From positions 1-64,000 of IMG/VR virus record IMGVR_UViG_3300044997_000902: 64,000 nt of DNA. One strand, 5' to 3'. Below the pieces are notes generated by a model, which was not told where the DNA came from, searched no databases, and saw nothing but the letters and a program-made list of their open reading frames with translations. This document shows, in pieces, positions 44,569-54,800 of the stretch. The position numbers and the translations under genes were made by a program. Every line of letters starts with the position of its first letter. Within the stretch, counting starts at the first letter, position 1. The stretch is from a virus.

Positions 44569-47500
44569 CGTCCTAAGTCTCTTCCTTTGCTACCTTGATA
44601 TAATACTCCACCTGGACGTTGTTCTTCAACGATAACTTTCAATACTTGTTGTCTTAGTAATTCCGCAAGGACTCTAGATCTTTCCATAGTCTTCTTGAAT
44701 TTTTCTTGATCTGTTTCTTGATTTGTTCCAGAGCCTTGATCTTCTTGTGTAGTTGAATTTGTTGTTTTTCCATTTTGATCCACGTTAACATTTATATTAA
44801 TATTATTTGTAACTCCACCTCCACCAGATTCTGTAGTATCAGTTGCTCCTTCGTTTTGAGTTTTAGTTTCTCTATTTTGCTCTTCAATGCCTTTATTCAA
44901 TTGCTCTAGAGATTTAACTAATTTAGTAATTGATTCTACAAATTGATTTCTTGAATTATCTTGCTGGGTATTTTGATCCATACCAACTGATGGTAAATTA
45001 GTACCTACTGGTCCTCCTTCTGCAAACCCTTGAACTTGTCCTCTATTTAGACGATTAAAGAAGGGCTCGCCCATCTTATCTACAATATCTTTGCGAATAA
45101 CATATTCGCCACCCATTAACATTGCTGGAACATCATCTTTATAAGATGTTCCTCCATATATCATACCTCCAATAGCCCTACTTGCCCAGCTTGGAGTTAT
45201 GCCTAATCTACTGCCAGTCGAAAACCAGTTACTAAAAGGAGTTCCAAAAGAATTAAATCCAGATTGATATCCTGTTCCGCCAAATCCACCAAAATATCTA
45301 CTACCAAATGCAAATGGACTATATGTATTTGGAGTCATTGGAAATTTAAAAGCATTTAATTGAGAGAGAGATGAGAATGGACTTGCGCCAATGTAATTTA
45401 AATAATTATTAAATCCTTTTTCTCCAAATGAAGAATATCTATTCTTGAAATTATTCCCGTAGAATGAAGAAAATCTTGCGGCTAATTTACCATAATCTCC
45501 TTTATTTTTTACATCATATAGACTTCCAACACTTTGATAAAGATTTGGAGCATTTCCTGTCGCCATATCTACCATATTTCTTAAATCTCTGAAATATGGA
45601 AGTTGCATCATTGAAGCCTGAGCAGCTTCTTCAAAAAGCTGAGACTGACTTTTTACATATTCTGCAATTATAGGATCATTAAGATCAAGCGGAGTTTGGT
45701 TTGCTCCTGGTATATTAACTTGGGTAGAGGGTAATCCACCTCTTTGCGATGTTGTAGGCGCATTAACTTGAGGTCCAATTATAGGAATATTGCCTGGACC
45801 TTTTGAGATAGTAGGAATTGCTCCTTTCCCCAATCCTCCACCAGATGGAAGTATACCTAAAGGATCACGAAAATATTCACTAACTTTTTTAGCAAAATTT
45901 TGCGTAGTTGCTCTTGCATTAGTTGTTATCGGAGGTTGCGCTACTCTAGGCGAAGTTATAATATCCTCGCCCATGCTGTACATGATGGGGCTTTTAGTAG
46001 GGCCTATAGATACATCAGGGATTTGAGTTGTTGGCATTCCTCCCATAGGCATTTGCGAAGCTAGTGTACCTATTCTAGACCCTCTACTACCAACATATGG
46101 CATGTCTGAACGTGTAGGTCCATATGGGATAGCAGAACGAGTAATATAGCTAGGCGCATTCGTCATAGATCCTTGACTACCAACATATGGCATATTTGAA
46201 CGAGTAGGTCCGTCTGGAGTAAGATAGCGAGTAATAGGATTAGTGTTAGTGAAAGGATTAGCTTGAGGACCAACAGTGGATATGTTCGTTCCAGCTATAG
46301 TATTTGTATTTGCTCCAGGAAAAGGTGCATTTAGAGGTAAATTTAGATATTCTGCTACAGCTTTTTTACTTAGGATCATGCCCGCGATCTGAGTATTATC
46401 TGCGGGAATACCCATATTCATCATTCTTATTTTTTTAACTCCTGATTTTTTTAATTGAACATCAAAATGTTCTCCTGTAGAACCAGGAGTTCCAATTCCT
46501 TCATAATTTAATGCATAATCTGCTCCAGCCTGCAGTCCATATTCTTTTTCTAAATTATCTACTATCATGCTCTTTTGCTCTTGGTAAAACTTATTTTGGC
46601 CTTTTAATGTAAAATCTACTTTATATCCTGTTCTATGAGATGTGTCTGGAGCTCTTCTAGTCATATGATATAGATCATTTACTCCAGTGATTCTATTAAA
46701 TCCACCTCCTGGTAATCCAGACATACTACTTATCATGGACACAAATTGCATAACTTCTGGACTATTAAATCCTCCTCCAAAAGCTTGTTGATTCATTTTA
46801 TTTAAATCTGCATAAGTACTATTAGTTGTCAAACCTAATTGTCTTAATGTAGTTGTTTCTCCAAAATTTCCTTTTATAGGAAGATCGAGTTGATCAGGAG
46901 TAATATATTTGCTTGCTCCACCTCCATCAAAATAACCTCTAATTAATCCACCTTTTGCATATCCTCTGCTATAGCCAAATGGATTTGTATTTTGATTTAA
47001 GAAATCGTAAACTAAATTATTACGACCAGGAGCAATCGGTGTTACTGGTGAAGCAAAATTTAAGAGGTAATCTTGTTGTGCATTTTGAGTATAAGTTTGA
47101 AAACCTGCTGGAGCACCTAACCCAACTCCAAATTGAAATCCACCTATGCTTGAAGTTGGTAAAAAATTTGATCCACCTCCCATACCGCCTCCAAACCCTC
47201 CTTGATTACCAAATTGAGGGAAAAGATTTGCTTGTTTTCTAAAATCATTAAATCCATAATTTTGATACGAAGTTATGGCTTGTTCGTTCTGCTTAGCTAT
47301 CATCTCTTTTTGAAAAGCGCTCATTGTTTGAGATCCACCGCCTTGACCAGCGCCACTAAAGATTCCTTGAACAACATTTTGAGCTATGTTCTGTATTCCT
47401 CCAAATATTCCTCCAAAACCTCCACCTCCTCCCATGCCTCCTAAAAATGGTGAGACCGCTGAAAATCCTACGCTTAATAATCCTCCTATAAGAGTTCCCA

Positions 47501-50500
47501 TTCTTTGTTGATTATAAGCTGCCATTCTTCTCGCGTTCTCTTCGTCTGCTAAGCGTTGAGCTTCTTTTCTCTGTTCTTCTACTTGACGATATTGTTCATT
47601 ATATCCAGTCTTAAAATTTGCTACTTGTTCTTGATAACTTTGCATACCAAGAAATCTTTGAGTTCTAAGAGCATTCATTGGATTATTCTCATCAGTTACA
47701 GCTCTTGAACTTAGAAGATCTGATATATTAAATCTTCCTGTTAATGCTGGTACATTAGCTAATTCTTTTGGAGAACCAACCGTTGTTTTGAATGCTTCGG
47801 GCATATAATATTCATTTAATTTTTCTCCAGCTGCTCCATAAAAATCATATTGATTTACAAGCAGACTGTTAATACTTCCACCTGTTGCATAACCTCTAAT
47901 TCTGCCACCTTTAGACAAGATATTATTTCCACCGCCAGGAAAATATCCTAGTTCGGCCATCGATTGATCAAATAAATCAAGATTACCAAATATTCCTCCT
48001 GCAACTCCAAGCATTTTGACTCCTGTCTTTAATAAAGGACTACCAAATCTTGTGGCTAGTCCTTTGGCAACATTGTTGCCTAAACCCAAAAGCGATTTCC
48101 CAATTTTTTGAAGCCTTGGGGATACTGGTTTGTATTGACCTCCCCCAATATGTTTCCATATTTTGGTTTTTTTGGCATCCATTTCTTTTAAATGGTTTCC
48201 AGCTTCATCTGTCGGGAAATGAGTACCGGCTTTGCCGTGTCTTCCCATTTTAGAGGGTTGTAGTGATTTATCCCCAGTCTCAATAATGTAGTGATTCGGA
48301 TCACCTGAAGCATAGCTCATGCTTGCCTGTCCCTTGGCGAAAGACGGAAACGTAGTTGGCCTACCATCTAGTCTAATTTTTCCCGATGCCGTTGGGTCAT
48401 AATCAGCTCCCCGATATGTTGGACTACCTGCCGTTCTAATTTTTTGTGACTCTACGATATCATCGTAAACATCTTGCCCGCGCACAACCCTGTAAAATTT
48501 GTTAGGGTCTGAGAAATAATCTATGTTTTGGTTGCCAAGTGGCTTTAATCCTCTACTAAATAAAGAAGGTTTTGCTACAGAGCTCATAGTGGGAGAAATA
48601 GTTGGTGTTGTACCAGGTTTTGAAACTTCTATAGGCTTTTGTAAACTCCAGGCCATTCTTACATCATCAAGAAATGCAGATGTAGGTCCCATGCCTCTTG
48701 CATTTTTAGCGCTTTTTAAAGAATCAAAATAACGACCTCTTGCAGCTTTATCCATGTAATTTGGATTAGATCTTTTTGCGTCTTTAATTTCTCTATCTAT
48801 TTGTCTTCTAAGAAATGCTGGCATGTTTACAGCTTTATCTCTCATTACTAAAAATGTTCGATCTTTTCTTCCTCCCATAGCATTTAATTCTAGTCCATCA
48901 TATTGTGAAAGTGAAGTAAGCTGTCTTTGATATAAGGGTAAATTATTTAGGACTTTATCTGAAACTCTTGCATCGAAATAATCTCCTAATTTTACTCCAG
49001 ATACTTTTAAGCCCATAGCTTGCGAATATACAGATCCTCCCATACCAGGACGCATTACAAGCCGCTTTTCTAAACCTGAAAAAGCTTGAACCGTCTTTGC
49101 TTTTGATGCAAATGGTACATTATCTTCTGATCCACTAACATAAAATAGTTTTCCTGCTACGTTCTGGAATCGCATAGCAAGCGCACTGTTTGCATATCCT
49201 GCGGCCTGTTGAAAATGTGGAGTAGCATGTAAAGCTTTACCGGTAACTGGTATTCCTCCTTGTAAAGATTTTGTAAAAGGAATGGGCATACTTAACATTT
49301 TTCCACCTTTGCCTCCTCTAAACACCATTCTGTTATTAGCTTGTAAAAATCTATCGTTTAAATAACTTGATACATCATTTCTGGGAAAAAATAATTCTTC
49401 AATAAATGTTGAAGCGCTTCTATCTGCGCCTCGGATACCCATTGCTTGTATTCCACCCCCACCACCATATCCTTTTATCATTCCGCCCTGATTAAGCATA
49501 TTTAGAGCATTTATACCATATTTATTAACAGCGCTTTTTCTTAATACATATTCGCCATCTGTAAGCATAGCTGGAACGTCATCTTTTACTCCACTCCCGC
49601 CATCTACATAACCGCCACCACTATATTTTTTAATTAATCCTCCTTTAGCTTTGCCACCGCCAAATATACTGTTAAATATTCCTCCTAAAAATCCACCACT
49701 ATTTCCTCCACCTGCAGATCCAAATCCACCTCCACCTGTAAATGCGCCTATAAGACCACGCATACCAATACTAAATTGTTCCTTAATAATTTGTTGAGAT
49801 ATGCTAAGTAACATATCTTTAAAAGCTTGATCTGCGGTTTTTGTTCCATCGACAAATGCTCCAAAAGCGTCTTCAAATCCGGTTTGTAAATTTTCAGCTA
49901 GATTACCAAAAGATTTATTAATTTTATCTGCAGTCGTAGCCGCATTATCTCCAAAGCGATCAAAGAAAGAATTAAGAGGATCTAACCCTTCTGCAAAATT
50001 ACCTTGTTTTAATTGTTTTTCTAATATGTCTTGTCTTGCTTGAGCTCTTTCTCCAGAAAACATAAATGGCGCATTTTTTTCAAACTCAATTTTATCTATA
50101 GCTATTTTTAATCTTTCAAAAGCTTGAGTTGTTGATATTGCACCATTATTCCAATCTTTTTGTATCTCTGCTGCTTGCTGAGTATATTCACTGAGATATT
50201 TTATTCTATCTGCTCCGTATCCCAACGAATCACTCAACTCTCTATATCCGGTAGCAAATTGTTCAGCAAAATTCTGATTTTTTTGACCACTTAAATTTTG
50301 TTCCATCTTATTAAAATCTATTCTTCCTAAAGCGGCAGGAGTAATTCCTCCAGGCATAGCGAATTGTCTTTGTAAGTCTTCTATTCTTGTTATAGGCATT
50401 TCTCCTCTAGCAAATGCTGCATTTGTTTCTGCTATTAATTTTTCTGTTCTTTCTGCAGATTTTTGTAGCTCTAACCATTTATTAAAATATCTCTCTAAAG

Positions 50501-53500
50501 TATCAGGATTAATTTCATTAAGTATTTCCGAAATATAAGCTGCGTCTTCTCCATTTTTTACAAGTCCCGATATAAGATCTTTTAATCCTGAAAGACCTTT
50601 AGAATTAAAAGTATTTATTAATTCTTGAATTTTTGAACTTTGAATATTTCTTTCCGTATTACTTAAATTATTAAATAATCCAGCCACACTTTCTGCACCA
50701 ATCCTTACGTCTTCATTTAATTGTCTTCTTTCCGTTGGTTTTAATTGTTTTTCATTTGCAATTTGTAAATCTCTCAAATCAATATTGGGAGATAATCTTA
50801 ATAACTGAGAAGGACTAAACATTCCTGGGCTAAGCAAATCTTCTATTTTTTTCGAGCTTGAAACTACTCTTGTGCCAGATATTACTGCTTGAGAAGATTT
50901 TTGAGCTTCTGCTTGAAGTTCTGAAATTTTAGTTTTTAATTCGGAGGTATCTCCAACTTTACGATAAAGATTCTCGATTTCAGCCCCTGCTCCTGGAAGA
51001 GCTTCATTTAATTTTGCTATACTACTTGCAAGATCTTCCGTTGCTTTTTCTTGTAGTCTTACTCTTTGTTCCGTGCTCAAACTTGTATTATTTTGGATAC
51101 TTGAAAGAGTTTCTAAAGATGTAGAAAGCAACTGAGTTGCAGAATTTACATTATTTAAACTTTCTTGAGCTTTTTCTGCTCTATTTTTTAATTCTGGCAT
51201 TATGTCATTAAATTCTTTAATCGCGGTAGTTGCAGCAGAAATTGCTCCTAACCCGCCACCGATTATAGCTCCTGCTCCTGTGCCTAAACCTGGTATAGCA
51301 CTTCCTACCATTGCTCCTATTCCAGCATAAGAAGCTACCGTACCTAGACCTGTTACTCCAGCTTTAGTTGCTCTACCTCCACGAGTAACATCATCTCCAA
51401 CAAATTCGCTAGCTACGCCAGAAAGTAATGGCGCAGCTAACGCTATTCCTGTTCCATATCTCCCCATAAATCTTCCTGCTGCTCCGCCTATTCCACCAAC
51501 AATTCGACCTCTAGGATTTCTCGCAAATACGCCCATTTGATTTTCCATAGAAGCTCTTTGACGACTTTCTGCTGCTTCAAATTCTGCTTTCTCTTGAGTA
51601 AGCGTTGTAATTAATTTTTGATCTTTAACTTCTGCTTTTTCTGCTTGAGCTAATAATTGTTGAGCAGCTCTTCTTTCTTTTAAAATTCTAGCCAATTTAT
51701 TTCTTTCTTCTTGCATTACAGCTTGATCCATAGTATTCTGGCCCATTCCCATAAAACTTTGCATTGTAAAAAATAAAGTCATTGGATCAAAACCGGCTGG
51801 AGCAAAATTAGGCACAAATCCATTTGATACTAAACCTTGCATATTTTTGGAGTTTTTAATTGCTTTCTGTAATCCCTCTGGATGGTCTTTCATTACTGCT
51901 GCGAAATTTGGTTGAGTTGCTCTATCTCTGACATATAATCCAAGTCCTTCTTTATAATCTAAAGTAGGCTGACCACCAAGATTTTTTTCTGTTTCAAAAG
52001 CTCTTTTTAATGGAGAAAAATTAGGTATAAATCCAAGAGCTTTTTCCATGCTGTTAGTAATAATTTTTTCAGCCATGCTATTTCTATTGTCAAGGGAAAG
52101 AGAATTTTTAAAATCTCCTCCTTTCCATTTCTCATTATCTAATACTGGATTTTTAAAAGTTTTTCCTAGCTGCTGTAATTCTTTACTAGTTAAATCTAAA
52201 ACACGAGTACGATCAGATGGAACTATATTTAACGCAGCTAAAATTCCTCCTTCAAAAGCGTTACCAACTATTGTACCAATTTGATCTTGAGATATGTTAC
52301 TTTTTAAATATCTTTTAAATTGCGCTTTTTTAATAATCTCTGGATTAACTCCCGCTAAACCAGTTAAAAAGTTAGAAGACGAATCTACTAAAGCATTAAT
52401 TGCATTTCCATAAATACCTGGACCTATAATTGAATTTTTTTTACTTTTTAATTCCCCTGGAAATGGAACTGCATAAAAACCAACTTGTTTACCATCTTTA
52501 GATTTGCCTATAGTTGGAAAAGACATATCTGCATTACTAAATCCAGGATATACCAATACATAATCTCTTATTTTACCTCCACCTTTTTCATATAGTCTTC
52601 CTTTTTTTGCTGCGGTATCTTCTAAATATTTTTTAGAATTAAAAACTAATTTATTATATTTTGATTCTGGCACCCAATATGATCCATATAGTGGTACAAC
52701 TCCTAATTTTGCCCCTTCTATTTTGCCTTCTTTTGTATCTAAATATTGTTTTAATTCATTACCACTAGCTTTTACATATCCTTTTTTTATCATTATGTCT
52801 GTTTGAGCTTGAGTAGTTGGTCTACCTGCAAAATTAGGAATAAATCCGCTACTAGCATAAGGATCAATTCCATATTTATCTTTAAATTTTTGTTTATAAT
52901 TCTTGCCAGCTTCGCTACTTTCTGGAGGCATAATTCCAGGCTGTTTTAATCCTTCGAATTTTTTTACTTCTTCAGCGCTATTATAAGTAACTCTTCCATA
53001 ATTAGGGATATTCATAGAACGAATTTTTCCTGGCATATAACCGCCAGCTATTGCTCCCATTATTTCTTTATTTGCGCTAAAATTAGGAATAAAACCTTGG
53101 CTTTTTGCTCTAATAACGCCTTTTTCAGATGTTACTCCACGAGACATTAAACCACGAGAAAGTGTCGCAGCTATTGCGGTAGATTGTTGGCGAGCTTGAG
53201 TTTGAGCTTGTATTACAGTGAGAATATCTTTTTCTACCTGCAAAAGAGATACTTGTTTATTTAAAATATTTTGAACTAAAGCCGGATTTTGAGATAAAAT
53301 AGCGTTTATTCTTTCTTGTATCTGGGCTTGAGCTTGAGCTTCTCTATTTAAGCCTAATACGGTTTTAACTGCGTCAGTAGTAAATTTAGCAAGATTAAGA
53401 AAAATCTTTCCAAATACTCCAATTAATAAAGCTAATCCTGGACCAGAGATAAAAGATCCAATACCATCAAAAATTCCTTTTCCTATTTTACTTCCTATGC

Positions 53501-54731
53501 TATCTCCCTTAACATCAAATGATTCTAAAGCCGTATTTAATCCTCCTAAAACTTTTTCTATGGCTGGTTGAAATGATAAAGCGCCGATTTCACTTCCAAC
53601 CTTAGTAAGATTTGCAAAAGTTTTATTTAATAGAGCCGCTAAAGTTTTATTTAATTCTTCATTTCTTCTAATAGCCTCATCACCCGCATTTGTAGCTGTT
53701 TTTAAAGCATTTCCATAAATTGAATATTCTTTACTTAAATCTCCTAATGCAGCTTTTAATACGTTAATTTGAAATACGCCGCCGACCAACTCTGCAATTT
53801 GAGCTTTTTGAGCTGCTCCTAATTGATCGAATTTAGTAGCAAGACCGGTTAAAATTTGAATCGCTGGAGCTGTATTTCCTTGCAGATCTCTAACAGCAAT
53901 ACCTAAACCTTCTAGTTGATCTAATACATCAGTTCTTTGAACTCTAGTAAAAATAGTTTTTAATGAGTTACCGATAACTGCTCCACCTCGCGCGGTAGTT
54001 TGATTAACGCTAGCAACAATAGCTAATAATTCATCGAAACTAACTCCTACATCTTGCGCTGAACTACCAACTCGTTTTAAGGCTTCAGCAAGATCTGCAG
54101 AACTTACTGCAAATGCAGCATCAACGCTAGCTAATTTATTTACAATTTGAGTAGAATCTAAAGCTGAATTATTAAAAGAATTTATTGAAGCTGTTAAAGC
54201 TTCTACGCTTGAAGCTGCATCTAAACCAGAAAGACGAGCTAAAATTAATGCATCGCTTGTTCTCTTTAATGTTTGTTCTAAAGTTAAACCCTGACGAGCA
54301 AGTTCTCCAGCTGCTGTGGCTACTGTAGCAAATGTTTGACCACTGTTTTTAGCTATTTCAAATAATTGATCTCCAAATTGGCTTAATGTTTTTGTGCCAG
54401 CATTTAATATGACATTAATATCTGTTAAAGATTTTTGAACTTCTATAGTGCTAGATATTAAAGCTGTGAAGGCTCTTTGAACATTGTAAATAGCTCCTGC
54501 AGATGCACCGAATGCAATAACACGAGCATTTGAAGCGTCCAATGACTTTTGGAACTCATTTGCTGCCCCAGTAATACGACCCAGAGGTTGAGTAAAAGCT
54601 CTAGAATTAATTCCTTGACCTAAATTAAAACCTCTACTTTCTAGTCTTTTTAACGCAGCTGAAACTTCCCTTTCCATTTGGGAAGTATTAACTGATAAAT
54701 TAATCTGCGCCTCGCCAATATTTTGAGCCAT
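44565..54731 (-). CDS. tape-measure polyprotein with embedded enzyme-like domains
   Basis: 3388 residues. Residues 1-380 are a TMP-family domain (INLSVNTSQMEREVSAALKR; ELARQGLTLEQTLKRTSDAL). Four GF[IV]PNF linkers follow at residues 546, 629, 900 and 971. The segment between the second and third has a nuclease-like pattern (GNAFEGG...VLDLTS...GGDFKNS). Hydrophobic Gly/Ala stretches near 1100-1165 precede coiled coils. Residues 1640-1700 resemble the lambda gpH C-terminus (QAFKDMLLSISQQIIKEQFS). KDDVPAML[TM]xGEYV occurs twice (about 1713 and 3200). Two ART-like segments (about 1778-2037 and 2065-2214) and an M15-type peptidase-like segment (SHRTGYKVDF...TGEHFDVQL, about 2680-2775) lie between. 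It probably sets tail length and carries entry functions; the internal domain calls are inference. Confidence 0.85.
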   Translation of the reverse strand: MAQNIGEAQINLSVNTSQMEREVSAALKRLESRGFNLGQGINSRAFTQPLGRITGAANEFQKSLDASNARVIAFGASAGAIYNVQRAFTALISSTIEVQKSLTDINVILNAGTKTLSQFGDQLFEIAKNSGQTFATVATAAGELARQGLTLEQTLKRTSDALILARLSGLDAASSVEALTASINSFNNSALDSTQIVNKLASVDAAFAVSSADLAEALKRVGSSAQDVGVSFDELLAIVASVNQTTARGGAVIGNSLKTIFTRVQRTDVLDQLEGLGIAVRDLQGNTAPAIQILTGLATKFDQLGAAQKAQIAELVGGVFQINVLKAALGDLSKEYSIYGNALKTATNAGDEAIRRNEELNKTLAALLNKTFANLTKVGSEIGALSFQPAIEKVLGGLNTALESFDVKGDSIGSKIGKGIFDGIGSFISGPGLALLIGVFGKIFLNLAKFTTDAVKTVLGLNREAQAQAQIQERINAILSQNPALVQNILNKQVSLLQVEKDILTVIQAQTQARQQSTAIAATLSRGLMSRGVTSEKGVIRAKSQGFIPNFSANKEIMGAIAGGYMPGKIRSMNIPNYGRVTYNSAEEVKKFEGLKQPGIMPPESSEAGKNYKQKFKDKYGIDPYASSGFIPNFAGRPTTQAQTDIMIKKGYVKASGNELKQYLDTKEGKIEGAKLGVVPLYGSYWVPESKYNKLVFNSKKYLEDTAAKKGRLYEKGGGKIRDYVLVYPGFSNADMSFPTIGKSKDGKQVGFYAVPFPGELKSKKNSIIGPGIYGNAINALVDSSSNFLTGLAGVNPEIIKKAQFKRYLKSNISQDQIGTIVGNAFEGGILAALNIVPSDRTRVLDLTSKELQQLGKTFKNPVLDNEKWKGGDFKNSLSLDNRNSMAEKIITNSMEKALGFIPNFSPLKRAFETEKNLGGQPTLDYKEGLGLYVRDRATQPNFAAVMKDHPEGLQKAIKNSKNMQGLVSNGFVPNFAPAGFDPMTLFFTMQSFMGMGQNTMDQAVMQEERNKLARILKERRAAQQLLAQAEKAEVKDQKLITTLTQEKAEFEAAESRQRASMENQMGVFARNPRGRIVGGIGGAAGRFMGRYGTGIALAAPLLSGVASEFVGDDVTRGGRATKAGVTGLGTVASYAGIGAMVGSAIPGLGTGAGAIIGGGLGAISAATTAIKEFNDIMPELKNRAEKAQESLNNVNSATQLLSTSLETLSSIQNNTSLSTEQRVRLQEKATEDLASSIAKLNEALPGAGAEIENLYRKVGDTSELKTKISELQAEAQKSSQAVISGTRVVSSSKKIEDLLSPGMFSPSQLLRLSPNIDLRDLQIANEKQLKPTERRQLNEDVRIGAESVAGLFNNLSNTERNIQSSKIQELINTFNSKGLSGLKDLISGLVKNGEDAAYISEILNEINPDTLERYFNKWLELQKSAERTEKLIAETNAAFARGEMPITRIEDLQRQFAMPGGITPAALGRIDFNKMEQNLSGQKNQNFAEQFATGYRELSDSLGYGADRIKYLSEYTQQAAEIQKDWNNGAISTTQAFERLKIAIDKIEFEKNAPFMFSGERAQARQDILEKQLKQGNFAEGLDPLNSFFDRFGDNAATTADKINKSFGNLAENLQTGFEDAFGAFVDGTKTADQAFKDMLLSISQQIIKEQFSIGMRGLIGAFTGGGGFGSAGGGNSGGFLGGIFNSIFGGGKAKGGLIKKYSGGGYVDGGSGVKDDVPAMLTDGEYVLRKSAVNKYGINALNMLNQGGMIKGYGGGGGIQAMGIRGADRSASTFIEELFFPRNDVSSYLNDRFLQANNRMVFRGGKGGKMLSMPIPFTKSLQGGIPVTGKALHATPHFQQAAGYANSALAMRFQNVAGKLFYVSGSEDNVPFASKAKTVQAFSGLEKRLVMRPGMGGSVYSQAMGLKVSGVKLGDYFDARVSDKVLNNLPLYQRQLTSLSQYDGLELNAMGGRKDRTFLVMRDKAVNMPAFLRRQIDREIKDAKRSNPNYMDKAARGRYFDSLKSAKNARGMGPTSAFLDDVRMAWSLQKPIEVSKPGTTPTISPTMSSVAKPSLFSRGLKPLGNQNIDYFSDPNKFYRVVRGQDVYDDIVESQKIRTAGSPTYRGADYDPTASGKIRLDGRPTTFPSFAKGQASMSYASGDPNHYIIETGDKSLQPSKMGRHGKAGTHFPTDEAGNHLKEMDAKKTKIWKHIGGGQYKPVSPRLQKIGKSLLGLGNNVAKGLATRFGSPLLKTGVKMLGVAGGIFGNLDLFDQSMAELGYFPGGGNNILSKGGRIRGYATGGSINSLLVNQYDFYGAAGEKLNEYYMPEAFKTTVGSPKELANVPALTGRFNISDLLSSRAVTDENNPMNALRTQRFLGMQSYQEQVANFKTGYNEQYRQVEEQRKEAQRLADEENARRMAAYNQQRMGTLIGGLLSVGFSAVSPFLGGMGGGGGFGGIFGGIQNIAQNVVQGIFSGAGQGGGSQTMSAFQKEMIAKQNEQAITSYQNYGFNDFRKQANLFPQFGNQGGFGGGMGGGSNFLPTSSIGGFQFGVGLGAPAGFQTYTQNAQQDYLLNFASPVTPIAPGRNNLVYDFLNQNTNPFGYSRGYAKGGLIRGYFDGGGASKYITPDQLDLPIKGNFGETTTLRQLGLTTNSTYADLNKMNQQAFGGGFNSPEVMQFVSMISSMSGLPGGGFNRITGVNDLYHMTRRAPDTSHRTGYKVDFTLKGQNKFYQEQKSMIVDNLEKEYGLQAGADYALNYEGIGTPGSTGEHFDVQLKKSGVKKIRMMNMGIPADNTQIAGMILSKKAVAEYLNLPLNAPFPGANTNTIAGTNISTVGPQANPFTNTNPITRYLTPDGPTRSNMPYVGSQGSMTNAPSYITRSAIPYGPTRSDMPYVGSRGSRIGTLASQMPMGGMPTTQIPDVSIGPTKSPIMYSMGEDIITSPRVAQPPITTNARATTQNFAKKVSEYFRDPLGILPSGGGLGKGAIPTISKGPGNIPIIGPQVNAPTTSQRGGLPSTQVNIPGANQTPLDLNDPIIAEYVKSQSQLFEEAAQASMMQLPYFRDLRNMVDMATGNAPNLYQSVGSLYDVKNKGDYGKLAARFSSFYGNNFKNRYSSFGEKGFNNYLNYIGASPFSSLSQLNAFKFPMTPNTYSPFAFGSRYFGGFGGTGYQSGFNSFGTPFSNWFSTGSRLGITPSWASRAIGGMIYGGTSYKDDVPAMLMGGEYVIRKDIVDKMGEPFFNRLNRGQVQGFAEGGPVGTNLPSVGMDQNTQQDNSRNQFVESITKLVKSLEQLNKGIEEQNRETKTQNEGATDTTESGGGGVTNNININVNVDQNGKTTNSTTQEDQGSGTNQETDQEKFKKTMERSRVLAELLRQQVLKVIVEEQRPGGVLYQGSKGRDLGR

Positions 54732-54751
54732 AATGCCTTTTTCCTATTATA

Positions 54752-54759
54752 AATTACAC
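54752..54759 (-). promoter_or_regulatory. GTGTAATT late element
   Basis: Minus-strand TGTGTAATTTATAATAGG with an A-rich SD region (AAAAAGG), 20 bases before the tape-measure ATG at 54731. Confidence 0.5.
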
Positions 54760-54800
54760 ATTTATTGGAAAAATATTAGGCAAGTATATAATATTATCTC

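Noticed and set aside
44565-54731. Many plus-strand frames of 60-95 codons within the tape-measure gene
   Set aside because: All are antisense shadows, Leu/Ser/Cys-rich, without ribosome sites or promoters.
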